Shown: positions 30,060 through 41,028 of the stretch, piece by piece
Layout of the letters: each line of letters begins with the position of its first letter
Position numbering within the stretch: position 1 is the first letter of the stretch
DNA from: Trichuris trichiura
Lineage: Eukaryota; Nematoda; Enoplea; Trichinellida; Trichuridae
Length of the DNA: 64,000 nucleotides
Direction: 5' to 3'
NCBI GenBank assembly: GCA_037903355.1
Contig: JBAJFE010000004.1
Span: 5,192,001-5,256,000 of the forward strand
Notes under the pieces: model-generated
Database searches by the model: none
What the model was told of the DNA's origin: nothing
The model's input: the letters and a program-made list of their open reading frames with translations, nothing else
Made by a program: the position numbers and the translations under genes

Positions 30060-31828
30060 ATGGCAGAAGCAAAAAAGAAATGTAGGCAATACAACGTCGA
30101 ATATCTAAGATACGGTTTTATACCGTCACCTTGAATTCGCAGCAACCATTTTGCTTGATCTGTGAAAAGGCTTTTGCGAATGAACTGATGAAGCCCTCAA
30201 AATTAGTAAAACATTTGAAAACGATGCACGGTGACAAGGCCAATAAAGACCTTTCTTACTTCCAATCTCTTCAAGATAACTTCCAAAAGCGACCTAAATT
30301 GCCAGGGATTTTTTCGTCCGCATCAAGACGAAACACCGACGGATTGCGCGCGTCCTATAACATCTCCCTCTTAATCGCGAAATCTGGAAAGCCGCATGCC
30401 ATCGGAGAAGAACTGATACTTTCGGAAGTGCTGCGTACTGTGTTGCGCATTCCTGCAACTGAAATAATTAAAAAGATTCCCTTAAGCAACAATACGGTGC
30501 AGCGACGTATTGATGAAATGAGCGCTGATGTGGAGAATACGCTCTGCAACCTCTTGAGAACAGAGGAATTTTCTTTACAGGTGGATGAGTCGACGTTGCC
30601 ACATAACGAAGCGCTGCTGCTGGCCTATGTTAGGTTCATCAAGGAAGGCAAGTTAGTTCAGGAGTTACTCTTCGCAAGAGAACTGCTGACTGACACTAGA
30701 GGAGAATCAATATTTCGTACTGTAGAAGACTTTTTTAAAGAGAAGGAGATACCACTAACGAACGTAATCGCTGTCGCGACGGATGGAGCCCCGTCAATGC
30801 TTGGACGCCATCGCGGGTTCCTTTCGTATCTAAAAGAAAAGGTACCGGATTTGCTGGCCGTGCACTGCGTAATTCACCGGCAACATCTGGTGGCGAAGCG
30901 GCTCAGTGACAGACTGCACCGTTCGCTGCAGTACGTGATCACTGCGGTTAATAAAATCAAAAGCAGTGCCTTGAGAGAGAGATTGTTCAGCCAACTATGC
31001 GAAGAAAATGACGAAGATTTTAACCGGCTCCTGCTTCACACAGAAGTACGCTGGCTTTCAAGGGGCGCCTGCTTGAGCCGCTTCTATGCCCTTTTTGACA
31101 CCGTCGTACAGTTTCTCAAAACTGAGGATACGGAATTACGCGACAACGTGGAGAAATCGAGAGCTGACATAGCTTACATGTCGGACCTCTACTTAAAGTT
31201 TAACGAGATGAATTTGCAGTTGCAAGGAGATCAACTGAATCTTATCAAGACCAAGACGGTTGTAAAGGCTTTCATCGACAAGCTTTCCATTTTCCGTTAA
31301 AACCTGGGGCGCGGAGAGTTCCGCCAGTTCCCTAACCTTGACGACCTCAAGAAGAATGGCGGCCTCCCTGACGATGTCATACGCTCCTTCTGTGACCATC
31401 TCAGCATGCTCCATGAGGACATGTGCGAAAGGTACAGAGATATTTTGTCCATGACGACACCGGACTGGGTTTTGGACCCGCTTACATGCCTCGCCGAGGT
31501 TGAAGTGGCTTACCAGGAAGAGCTCATTGAGATGCAAGCCAAAGAGGAGCTGAAGCCCAAGATGAAGGGCGGCTATACCAGTTTCTGGCTGCAGCAGGAA
31601 ATCAGACAGCTGTATCCCAGGCTATGGAACGTAGCTAAGAAGTTCCTCATCCCTTTCCCGTTGTCCTATTTGGTTGAACGCGGATTTAGTGCGGTAACAG
31701 ACCTTCTCAGAAAAAAAAGAAACCGCTTACAGATAGTCAGGCGAGGCGACTTGAGATTACTTCTGACGACTATCGAGCCGGACGTGGATAAATTATTAGC
31801 ATTGCACCAGACCCAACCGTCGCACTAA
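30060..31828 (+). pseudogene. BED-finger hAT transposase (ZBED/SCAND3-like), nearly intact
   Basis: About 589 codons with only two lesions. The ATG at 30060 (MAEAKKKCRQYNVEYLRYGF) is separated by a 1-nt frame change at about 30130 from the main frame, and one in-frame TAA lies at 31298-31300; the same frame then continues to 31828. Domains: BED zinc finger with CLICEKAF and HLKTMH; catalytic Asp in SLQVDESTLPH; second Asp in VATDGAPSMLGRHRG; CxxH in AVHCVIHRQHL; TEVRWLSRGACLSRFYALF; C-terminal dimerisation region LSYLVERGFSAVTDLLRKKR and LRLLLTTIEPDVDKLLALH. The last 100 codons also occur inside the element at 34763-35724. Homology between the two ends sharply at GAGGA (31863), where Merlin-type sequence begins. 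Confidence 0.9.
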
Positions 31829-32440
31829 GTGAGATAAGATCAAGCGACTGTCATCTTGCTCCGAGGAGTTTTGACCGTGGCGCAAACGACAAGAAGCATA
31901 GCGCAAAGTAACATTATTTAGCGTGCACTGAACAAGCGAGCAATGAGTAACGCAAAAAGAGAAAAAGCATACGTACTGCTAACGCAGGCACACCCTGACG
32001 AAGGCGACGCGTCGATTTCGCTGCAGGCGCATCCGACGGGTTCACTCAGGTGTACCTGATCAGGCAGAAGGCGTCAGTGCCTCCTTACGGTGCCTCCACT
32101 TGTCGATGGCAAGTTGTCACTAGATCCCGGGACAGACATAACGCAGAATGAGATTTACCCTGTCTACCAAGGCACGACTCAGCTCGGAAAGTTGACCTGC
32201 GATGTTTTTCACGAATTCCTACACGTCGTCTCAGCTTAAACACCTGCAGTCCCCATTGTGTTTCCCGTAACTTCAATGCATGCGCACCTGCTAAATTCCG
32301 TGCTTTCACTAAACCTGACGGTAACGTCCGTCCCGTTGTGCCGATAACAACCATTTATTACGCTGTAGAGTCGCAGATTACGCTTCGAAGTAGCCGCCTC
32401 CACTTCCGGCGCCCTCGTAGCATACTAGACCCGAGGCAAC

Positions 32441-33093
32441 TCGTAATGAAAGTCAACATTCAGCAAAACTAGGAAAGCATACAAAATTTGCGTATTCCGA
32501 AAATCAGAAGAATGGACGTACCTCGCATTTTACACGACAGTGCCTACTGTGGTAAATCACCGAAGCATTTCAAAAGTAAATAGGTTTGCTGCATGTCAAC
32601 TTACTCCCATTCACCACTATCAACAATTCTGACGTGGTACTCGACACCAATGGCCTGAATGATCCATCATGCAACATGGCATACCCTTATCAAACTAAAA
32701 AACAAAGTAATAAATCAACACCAACGAACTTATCCTTTAAGCAACGACTGACGTTTGAAACCGGGAGAAAAGCGACTATCTCCGTGTACACCGCGTTTAT
32801 AGCACTTTTCAGCGCTTCCGTTAAAGGTCGAAATATTCGTGGTACTACGGAAAACTCTTTAGGCGAATACCATCGGCTGATGATGACGTGATATCTCACT
32901 CTGCGTTGCAATCGGACACCGCAAACGTAGGACTCGAAAAAAGTCTTTTGATTCACGTAATATTGGGCGTGTGCGTCTCCTGCAACGGAAGCACGAAGTA
33001 CAATTATTTGTAAGCATATCGCTACGACCTGAATTCCAATATTCTCTGCCGCCGCCGTGGTTTCGCCAATCTTGTAAAATACTAAATAAAAAC
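32441..33093. other. intergenic, Copia target region
   Basis: No supported gene. A 142-codon - strand open frame (32690-33118) enters the LTR and shows no domain. Confidence 0.35.
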
Positions 33094-33098
33094 AATAT

Positions 33099-34560
33099 TG
33101 TTGCAAATTTTTATGCACAGCACTCAGAGTTGGTTTATGAGTTCTATACTACCGTCAGCACACGCCTAACTAAGAAGCACGGGGTTTCAGCGAATGCGTA
33201 ACCTAGCGAGCAGAGAGAAGCACTAGAGGCAACTCATAAGCAGTGAGTAAGAAGAAGACGCAGGTGCTGAACACTTGTCTAGCATTACAACCAGCAAGAC
33301 TCATCCGCAACTTCATAGCCTATCCCAGTGTTTCTCAAGCTTGGCCCCCCATGAAAACGCTTCCGAGCGTCCGGGCCCCCTATTCTGATTGGCCAACTTC
33401 AAGCGCATTGATTAGCCAATTTCAACGCACTGATTGGCTGAAATGATTGCAACGCTAGAAGGTCAACTACAGCTGTACAGATTTATTTCTGCAAACTGTT
33501 TTTGGAGAAGTCAACAAGAGCTGCTTGGCTCGCCCAGATGCAATCGAACTAGCCTGTCGATGTTGGGCTCGATCGAGGTAACTCGCAAACAGAGATCGCC
33601 GCGTCTGACTATTTGTAGCTGACTGCGTTTCTTGGTCATTAGGTCCGTAACGATACTAAATGCGCGCTCCACTAGACTCGATGAGCGATGACAAACCAGT
33701 AACTTTTTTTACCACATCCCAAACGCCACAGTACAACTCCAGGATTTCTCTGCAGTCAGAACTGCTGACAACCCTGTGACAACCTGGCCTCCAACTCCAC
33801 GTTCAGCTGCAACTCCAGCAGCTCGTCTTGCAGTGACATCTTGCAAAACTGAAACGAGCGTAGGAGAGAAGCAACCGTACTGACAAAGTGTTTCCAGAAA
33901 ATGTGTGAGCAGCACAGGCAATTCCCTGTCGCTAACGCGTATGCTTGAATTGTAGCTGCGTGGACAATAGAAGCGAGGAAAAAAGGGAAGAAAAAGGGAG
34001 CCGACTTTTCACAGAGCCGGGGCAAGAGATGGTAATCGTTGACAAAATTCTAAAGCAGAGTCATTGCTACAAAGCTGCCGGTGCGAACACGTGCTTATCG
34101 CTGGTTGAATCGTAACGCACCTGCAAATATATCGCAAAAACTATGGCGCATTCTGAAAACGCGAACAACCATTCTCTGATGTGGACTATGTGCTCTGCGC
34201 TAAATGCTTCTCAGCAGGAAGCTTTTCTTACCCAACCCTACGCCGGGAAGGTCACGGTGGCAAACATGCCATCCCTTCTGTCGCGTGTTCTGAATGGTCA
34301 ATTTCACGAGCGGTGATTGGTTCATGTGCTGGATTGGGGGCAGCCGGCATCACGCATAGCATGCAACAGTATCTTAACCAGTACGCACAGTACCTCTCCC
34401 TCGGACCTCACCTTCTGATGCACGACAACACGACGGCCCAGGTGGGGCATGTGCCCCACATAGCTCAAGTGGGCCCCCCAGCGGGCCCCCTGGCGCTCTG
34501 GGCCCCCCTGGTGGGGCACCTGCCCCACCGTGAGAAACACTGGCCTATCCTTTTCTAAGA
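33099..34560 (-). repeat. 3' LTR of Copia (interrupted by an hAT element)
   Basis: 237 bp of LTR split at 33325/34551. Starts TGTTGCAAAT and ends TTCTAAGA on the + strand (last bases TTCTAACA in the partner LTR). Confidence 0.93.
33326..34542 (-). mobile_element. non-autonomous hAT element in the 3' Copia LTR
   Basis: 1217 bp, ends CAGTGTTTCTCAAGC and (reversed) CAGTGTTTCTCACGG, flanked by exact 8-bp duplications GCCTATCC at 33318-33325 and 34543-34550. On the - strand about 33720-33520 it keeps a hAT dimerisation tail (FSIVTDL, then LRVTSIEPNIDRLVR). The inner edge of one end is a GC-rich foldback built on GTGGGGCAGGTGCCCCAC. No catalytic domain is present. Its empty site is in the other LTR at 40098-40119. 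Confidence 0.95.
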
Positions 34561-34569
34561 CCCCCTCTT
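34561..34569 (-). other. polypurine tract of Copia
   Basis: AAGAGGGGG on the - strand directly upstream of the 3' LTR; the usual plus-strand primer. Confidence 0.75.
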
Positions 34570-37500
34570 AGCCTATGGCTTCTGCACTCATGCCTAGCAT
34601 CTGTCGGCAACTCAGATGTGGAACAGGGAACTGTGTCGTCAAGAAGTCATGAAACCGTCTGTTCCAGGCTCTTGGTGCCTGCTTCAGACCATACATTGCA
34701 CGTTGCAACTTGCAGACTCGTCCAGACTGATCATCGTAACACGGACGTTGATCCACGTAGATCAGTGATTCCCAAATGGGGTACCAGGGGCCCCTTGGGG
34801 GCTCTGGAAAACTTGAAGGGGGCCCTGGGAAGAATTGGGGATTTAGGGGGTCCCTGGGAGCTTAGGGGGGCCTCAGTAGATCCCTGGTAGTCGGTACCGC
34901 AGGACGAGAGCGATCCTGCTGTTCAGGAATAGTGAGGCAAGGCGACCTGAGATTACTTCTGACGACTATCGAGCCGGACGTGGATAAATTAGTAGCACTG
35001 CACCATACCCAGTCGTCACACTGAGGTAAGACCAAGCGACTGTCGTCTTGCTTTGAGGAAATATTGAATTTAGATTTAGTGTTGCGCAGCCCTGAGAATA
35101 GCATCGCAGCCTGACTTACATATTGCGCTACCATTGCTAACAGCCCAAAAAAATGAGGAAGAGGAAACCCAGTGCGGCGCTTGTATTCTGAAGGCTCCCC
35201 GATCTGCAATTAGCCGGCTTAAATCCAGCAATACGGAAAGAACGCCTTCAGTGCCAACTAAAGAATTAAAGGCGTTAACGGTTTCGAAAATCGTTAAGGA
35301 GCTTTCTGCGTATATGGCAGCCGGCTTCCTTACTAACCATTTCGCTCTAGTGTAGAAAAGAAATTCGGCGTTGACTTCGCATCGCCCGGTTTTCCAGCCA
35401 TTGATCGCACACTCAACTTTCACAGCGCAAACCATGGGGTCCTACTTGGGGCTGACAAGATCCGCAGGTTAATAAGGTTTTTAATGACGGCCTGGCTTAA
35501 CTGTTTTTTCTTTGGCATACACGGTAGGCAGTGGAGTCAATTCCACGTTCTGCAGCCTGTTTCAGATGTTGAACTACTTGTACAAATTCACAACAACCTA
35601 ACCATAGTAGGCGCACCTGAGGATAACAGAAGCAGGAGAATTACGTTGGGGAGAATGACGGGGTTCCTGGCAAGTTGAAGGTCGCGAGAGAAGGCCCTGG
35701 CTCCAAAAAGGTGGGGAAACACTGATGTAGATCATTTCGTCAATAGTCTTATGCAAGAACGCAGTTTTAACATCAAATTGCAGGATTTCCAAGTGCTCAC
35801 CTGCAACTATAGCTAGCACTGTACGAATAGATTTATAGCGAGCAACTGGTGCAAAAGTCTAGAAGTAATCGATTTCTGGACGTTGTGTGAATCCCTTTGT
35901 GACAAGTCTGGCCTTGTATCTGTCCACACTTCCTTTAGGATTTATTTTAGTTTTGAAAATCCATTTGCACTGCACTGTTTTCCTGTCAGGAAGAAGATCA
36001 GTTAGCACCCAAGTGTTGTTCTTTCGCAACGCTTCAATTTCTTCATTCATGGCTTCCTTCCACGTGTGTGCTTCTGGGCTTCAAAGCGCATCTTCCACAC
36101 TTTCAGGGTCAGCATGTACAGGCATTGCTGACGGACTACCTTGTCTCAGACGAAGTTCCATTGTCAGAGGCAACGAGGGCCTTTCCCAGTTTTTGCTTCC
36201 AGGCGGTCTTCCAGGCCCCCTCTTAAGACCAGACTCTTTCTTGTCCGTACCGGTACACTTTACCAGGGATTCTGTTCGATTTTCGTCTCCGTCGAGATCC
36301 ATTTTTCTTCTTCTCCCTCAAGAAGAACTACTTTCTTTAATAAAGACTCGTTAAACTTCACGTCCGTCACTTCTTCCACTCGATGCTTTCGAGAATCGTA
36401 GATCCTATAGATCTTAATACTCGAACCGTAACCAACAAATGCCACTTTTCTCGCCTTTGCGTCGAGTTTCTTTCTGTTTTGTGCTGGCAACTACACGTAC
36501 GCGTCGCAGCCGAACACTCTGAGATGTCCAACTGAAGGACGTTTTCCAAACCATCGCTCGTAAGGCGTTGCAGTGTTTTCCTTAGGGTTTGGTAAGCGAT
36601 TCGTAAGATAAGCAGCTGTATGTACAGCTTCTGCCCAAAGGCTTTTCGGCTGATTTCTGGCGCATGGCATTGACTTTACCTTTTCTACAAGAGTTCTATT
36701 CCTCGTTCAACCATGCCATTACACTCAAGAGTGTACCGCGGGCTTTTCTCGTGAAGTATCCTGTTCTCCACAAGAAAGTTGCTGACGGTCTTGTTAACAA
36801 ACTCTGTTCCGCAGTCTGACCGTAGACGGTTCACCGCACGTCCTGTCTCCCGTTTAGCCTCACTTATCGTGGACGTCAGGCACTTAAGGACATCATCTTT
36901 CCCCTTCATGAAGTACACCTTGCGGTATCCTGACGACTCATTCTTAAAGCAGATGAAATAATGACTACCACCAACAGAGGGCTGGACAAACGGCCCGCAA
37001 ACATCTGTGTCTAGTATCTCGCCAAGAAGGCAGTTTCGTCGCTCGATGACTTCTTTGTGTAGCTTACGGGACAAAGAGCCAAAAATACAGTCTTCGCAGA
37101 AACACTTCTGCCCTCCTGTGATTTGGAGTCCATCAGCAAGGCTTCGCTCATTCATCATTTTAATCTTGTCGGTGCTAGCCTGCCCAAGTCGTTGGTGCCA
37201 CAGTTCCAATGAAACGCTCCCAGTGGCAACAGCCATCGGAGACAGAAGAGGTTGAAAAGGTGGACGAATGAGCAACGTGTACAAGTCACCATCTTTGTAT
37301 CCTACCAGGTCAGTCTTTCCGTCCTTCGCTAAACTGGGCGTTTCGCCTTCAATCGTAATCTTGTACCCTTGAGCAGCTGCAGCTCCATTGCTAAACAGGG
37401 AGCTTGAACCAAATTCGGGTACGTAGAGAACGTCATTGAGGGTAGACAGAACCCACGTGTTTTCGTTGTACACTTCAACATCAATAGTTCTGACTCCAAC

Positions 37501-37700
37501 AGCGCAAACAAGCTTGTCATCACCCACTTGCACTCCACTAAGATGGATTTCTTTAATCGTGGAGAACCAATGCTAATTATGCATGATGTGTTTAAAAGCG
37601 CCAGAATAAGCGATCCATCCGTCATTTCTCTCTTGACGTAATTCTACGTTCGTCCGTACGAAGAAGCCACCCCGAGTCAGCTGGTCATTTTCTGGGTTCA
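34570..37700 (-). pseudogene. pol: Copia pol: protease, integrase, truncated RT
   Basis: In element order: zinc knuckle remnant with stop (about 37760); protease site WIAYSGAFKHIM near 37610 (family form WIADSGA, so the catalytic Asp is Tyr here); GAG-pre-integrase WHQRLGQAS...CEDCIFGSL (family WHxRLGH; the second His is Gln); integrase core LDTDVCGPF, LRSDCGTEF and CNGMVERGIE supplying D, D and E; 'RPSVGHLRVFGCDAYV' block (about 36500); RT from MNEEIEALRKNNTW through KWIFKTKINPKGSVDRYKAR, FDVKTAFLHKTIDEMIYI, then VDQRPCYDDQSGRVCKLQ and MYGLKQAPRAW. An hAT element splits the RT at IYI/V. Several frameshifts; everything after about 25 residues past GLKQAPRAW is deleted. Confidence 0.92.
34763..35724 (+). 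mobile_element. hAT deletion derivative inserted in the Copia RT
   Basis: 962 bp, left end CAGTGATTCCCAAATGGGG, right end reversed CAGTGTTTCCCCACC. Duplication ACGTAGAT (34755-34762) and ATGTAGAT (35725-35732), one mismatch. Left 150 bp match 27512-27645. They are joined directly to the last part of the hAT transposase (LRLLLTTIEPDVDKL, about 34945-34995) also seen at 31740, so most of the gene is deleted. The remaining 35040-35700 is noncoding. Confidence 0.9.
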
Positions 37701-37785
37701 GTGCAGCCGTAACCATGCACCTTTCGTTGCGACATTCCCTCCGGATGCAACCTTTCTTTTTGCAATTCTAGCATACCACAGTTTT

Positions 37786-38444
37786 CTACCTGCATGTGTT
37801 GTTTGCGTTCTTCGATGAAGTGCGAGGTTTTCTTCCAACGAACGCTTCACCAACGGCCTCTGTTCGTACAGAATGACTCAACTGATCCGACTCGCAGACA
37901 AGCAACTGAGACGTCAGATCAGAAAGTTTCGCAAACTTCGATGCAGACAGCCTCCACGACTGATGGAAGTAGTCGAACTCGGGCAGAAGGGATTGTACAG
38001 CTTTCCCGACAATTGTAGCGTCGTCTAACACAATGTTCAATGACTGCATTTGTTAACGATGGCATTCAGCCCAGCAATAAACGAGGCAACACTCATACCA
38101 TGTTTCCACGTATACGCATGAAACTTTGAAGACACCAGAAGTTTATTACTTACCGCTGCCTGCTCCTTGATGCTTATGATGGTGTCCATCATCTCGTTGG
38201 ACGTCTTGCAGGAACGGATAAACGCATGATGAAAGTCATCTAGTGATCGACGGATGATACTCCTGGCGACGGCATCCCTGTTCTTCCAGGCTTTGACTTT
38301 GTTATCGCCCACAGCCGGGCACAAAGTCTCTCCACTCACTAGATCGGAGCAATCCCGGGCTTCTAAGATGGCCTCAAGTTCAAACTTCCAGCGCAGGTAG
38401 TTTTCACCATTCAGCTGAACGAGACTTCTTTCCAGTTCCGTCAC
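37786..38444 (-). pseudogene. gag: Copia gag
   Basis: Starts MTELERSLVQLNGENYLRW at 38444, the usual 'L.G.NY..W' opening of Copia Gag (UBN2/DUF4219-like), continues VKAWKNRDAVARSII, then frameshifts near 38045 into LNIVLDDATIVGKAVQSLLP and FDYFHQSW (38040-37970). The zinc knuckle about 37760 has an internal stop and Cys in place of the usual His. It would coat the element RNA in particles; this copy is not translatable as one protein. Confidence 0.88.
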
Positions 38445-38637
38445 CTGTTCGCAGCAGCGGTATTCCGATCAATACAGCTCCGTTCGCAACTTCTCTGCTG
38501 ACGTAACAGTCCTCAAACAACGTCACCCCACAACAAACAGAAGCACAAGCTTCAACGAATACACTTTCGAACAAATGGAACTTACAGGCGTTCGTGTTGA
38601 CAACTTCCTCAACTTGATGCTCAGCAAATGGCGCAGA

Positions 38638-38660
38638 GGAAGCGTGCTGGGCCCATAACC
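38638..38660 (-). other. primer binding site for an initiator tRNA-Met half molecule
   Basis: The + strand here reads GGAAGCGTGCTGGGCC followed by CATAACC, which as I recall it is the D-stem to anticodon-loop segment of eukaryotic initiator tRNA-Met. It abuts the 5' LTR boundary at 38661. Copia elements are known to prime with a 5' half of this tRNA cut in the anticodon region rather than with the CCA end. It is not a tRNA gene; the rest of the tRNA is absent. Confidence 0.85.
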
Positions 38661-40119
38661 TGTTGTACATTTATATGCAGAGCACTCAGAGTTCAGTTAA
38701 GAGCTCTATTTTACCGTCAACACAAGCCTAACTAACAAGCACGGGGATACAGCGAATGCGTAACCTACCGAGCACAGAGAAGCACTAGAGCAGTTTCTCA
38801 CGGTGGGGCAGGTGCCCCACCAGGGGGGCCCAGAGCGCCAGGGGGCCCGCAGGGGGGGCCCATTTGAGCTGTGTGGGGCACATGCCCCACCTGGGCCGTC
38901 GTGTTGACGTGCATCGGAAGGTGAGGTCCGAGGATGAGGTATTGTGCGTACTGGTTAGGATAACGTTACAGGTTATGCCTGATGCCGGCTACCCCCCAAT
39001 CCAGCATATGAACCAATCCCCGCTCGTGAAAATGGCCATTCAAAACACACAGGGAAGGGATAGCAGGTTTGACATCGTGACCTTTCTGGCGTTGGGTTGA
39101 GTAAGGGAAGTTTTCTGCTGAGAAGCATTTAACGCAGAGCACGTCGTTCACATCAGAGAATAGTTGTCCGCGTTATCAGAATGCGCCATATTTTTTGCGA
39201 TATATTTGCACCTGCTTTACGATTCAACCAGCGATTAGTGCGTGTTGGCGTAGCAATGTCTCTGTTTTACAATTTTGTCAACGATTACCATCTGTTGCCC
39301 TAGCTCTGTAAAACGTCGACTCCCATTTTCTTCCTTTTCTTTCTTCGCGTCTATTGTCCACACAGCTACAATGGAAGCATACGCGTTAGCGAGAGGGAAT
39401 TGCGTGTGCTGCTCACACATTTTCTTGAAACACTTTGTCTGTACCATTCCTTTTTTCCTACGCTCGCTCCGGCTTCGCAAGATATGTCACTGTAGGAAGA
39501 GATGTCACTGCAAGAAGAGCTGCTGGAGTTGCAATTGAACGTGGAGTTGAAGGGCAGGTTGTCACAGGGTTGTCAGCAGTTCAGCCTGCAGATAGAAGTC
39601 CCGGAGTTGTACCATGGCGTATGGAATGTGGCAAAAAGTTACTGATTCGCCTTCCCTCATCGGGTCTAGTCGAGCACTCATTTAGTATCGTTACGGATCT
39701 ACTGAAGAAGAAACGCAGTCGGCTGCAAGTAGCAAGACGCAACGATCTGCGTCTGCGAGTTACCTCGATCGAGCCCAACATCGACAGGCTTGTTCGGTCG
39801 CATATGGGCGAGCTAAGCAGCTTTCACTGACTTCTCGAAAAACAGTTCACAGAAATAAATCTGTATACCTGTGGTTCACCTTCTAGCGTTGCAACCATTT
39901 CAGCCCATCAGTGCGCTTGAAATTGGCCAATCAGAATATGGGCGCCCAGACGCTTCAGAACGATCTCAGGGGGGCCCAAACGGCCTTCAGCTTGAGAAAC
40001 ACCGCACTAGAGCCAACTCATAAACAGTGAGTAAGAAGGAGACGCAAGTGCTGAACACTTGTTTAGCGTTACAACCAGAAAGACTCATCCGCAGAGTCAT
40101 AGCCTATCCTTTTCTAACA
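38661..40119 (-). repeat. 5' LTR of Copia (interrupted by an hAT element)
   Basis: 237 bp of LTR split at 38790/40013. Starts TGTTGTACAT and ends TTCTAACA on the + strand. Confidence 0.93.
38791..40004 (+). mobile_element. non-autonomous hAT element in the 5' Copia LTR
   Basis: 1214 bp, same family as 33326-34542 but inverted relative to it. Ends CAGTTTCTCACGG (two bases shorter than CAGTGTTTCTC) and GAGAAACACCG (family form GAGAAACACTG). Exact 8-bp duplication CACTAGAG at 38783-38790 and 40005-40012. It keeps on the + strand a tail reading SGLVEHSFSIVTDLLKKKR and LRLRVTSIEPNIDRLVR (39655-39810). Its empty site is in the other LTR at about 33222-33232. Confidence 0.95.
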
Positions 40120-40124
40120 AATAT

Positions 40125-41028
40125 ACAAAGCGATAAGAAGAAAAGCTCACTTAAATTTAACAATGTCATACCCGTTGACGTCAAAGTTGCCAAACTGGAC
40201 AGCGGAACTATGAACGCACGTCAATAGCTGGAGTGATGGACCATCGATACGAAAGGGCTCCCCGAAAGCCGGCTCTGGCGCCCTTCCCCTCATTCGTAGA
40301 CTGATCAAAAGCTTCCGTTGTTAAGCCGTTAAAAATCCACCGGTTGGATGACCTAAATTCGCCGACTCCACCGTGAGCAACTTTTTCACACTAAAAAGTC
40401 CACTGACCTTCGGGCGAAAATTTAGAACAATGGCGAATACTGCAGCAGCGAGACACTGATAAGATCCTATCTCTCAACCGCTCCCCGTCTGAAGAATGCA
40501 GGTTCCTTTCCGGTAAACTTGCCCTTAACTTGTTGTGCCTTTACTGGAGACCATGCTAATCACCCTTTTTTGCCCTCATTGTAATCTAAGCCAAGATTTA
40601 AACCTTATGTTTAGCCTTAAGCTTAGTGCAGGACAAGATAGCCCGACCAACCTACAGTATGACGGAGGGGTGACTGGTGAAAGACCACAGCAGTAATGGC
40701 AAGACATGTCAGGTTCTGACGTCGATTTGCGGTTTTCACTAATAGAAGTGCTTAAACAATGGTGTAAATTGCATTTTTTCTACTTAAAATTATTGCACAC
40801 CAAACGACATTTCAACTTCAGTAGACTAAGCTGTGCTATTATCTTTGTAAACCTTTGCTGTTGTTAACGGACTTCCTAATCCATCAAACAGGGAATAGCT
40901 CAAGTAAATTTAAAATTTTGCTGCATTAAGCGATCTTACAGTGTTCCTCCAGAAAACGTATGCAGCCTTTCTGATACAGTTAATATTCAAACTTACCTGC
41001 TTCTATGGATAAAAAATTCTATTACTAT
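40125..41028. other. intergenic; faint telomere-hexamer-like patch
   Basis: No gene. At 40590-40660 TTATGTTTAGCCTTAAGC...GCAGGACAAGATAGCCCG resembles the edge of the telomere-like array in the Merlin-type elements (CTTAGGCAGGACAGGATGG), perhaps an old remnant. Confidence 0.3.

Larger units (their letters stand above)
27681..32432 (-). mobile_element. split Merlin-type copy enclosing hAT transposase sequence
   Basis: The right part, 31867-32432, is a reverse-complement copy of the left arm of the 11428 element, ending CATACTAGACCC at 32432. The left part, 27681 to about 27855, aligns with its right arm (for example GCGGCAACATCAAGGGAGG and CTGTCCTGCCCTAGCCTAAG). Here only two telomere-like hexamers are present, where the 11428 copy has about 36. 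Between the two parts lie about 4 kb containing the hAT transposase pseudogene. Flanks AAATTAGC (27673-27680) and GAGGCAAC (32433-32440) do not match, so this is a rearranged or composite copy, not a clean insertion. Confidence 0.65.
33099..40119 (-). mobile_element. Copia LTR retrotransposon, defective, with three nested hAT insertions
   Basis: Target duplication AATAT at 33094-33098 and 40120-40124 defines the ends exactly. LTRs are 33099-34560 and 38661-40119; subtracting the nested hAT elements and their 8-bp duplications leaves 237 bp in each. Internal order on the - strand is primer site (38638-38660), gag, protease, integrase, RT, polypurine tract AAGAGGGGG (34561-34569). This PR-IN-RT order is Copia. 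The RT stops shortly after GLKQAPRAW, so the YVDD catalytic block and the whole RNase H domain are missing. Frameshifts in gag and an altered protease active site confirm it is dead. Confidence 0.95.

Noticed and set aside
38638..38660. tRNA gene
   Set aside because: Only the 5'-half segment of initiator tRNA-Met is present and it lies at the Copia primer site.
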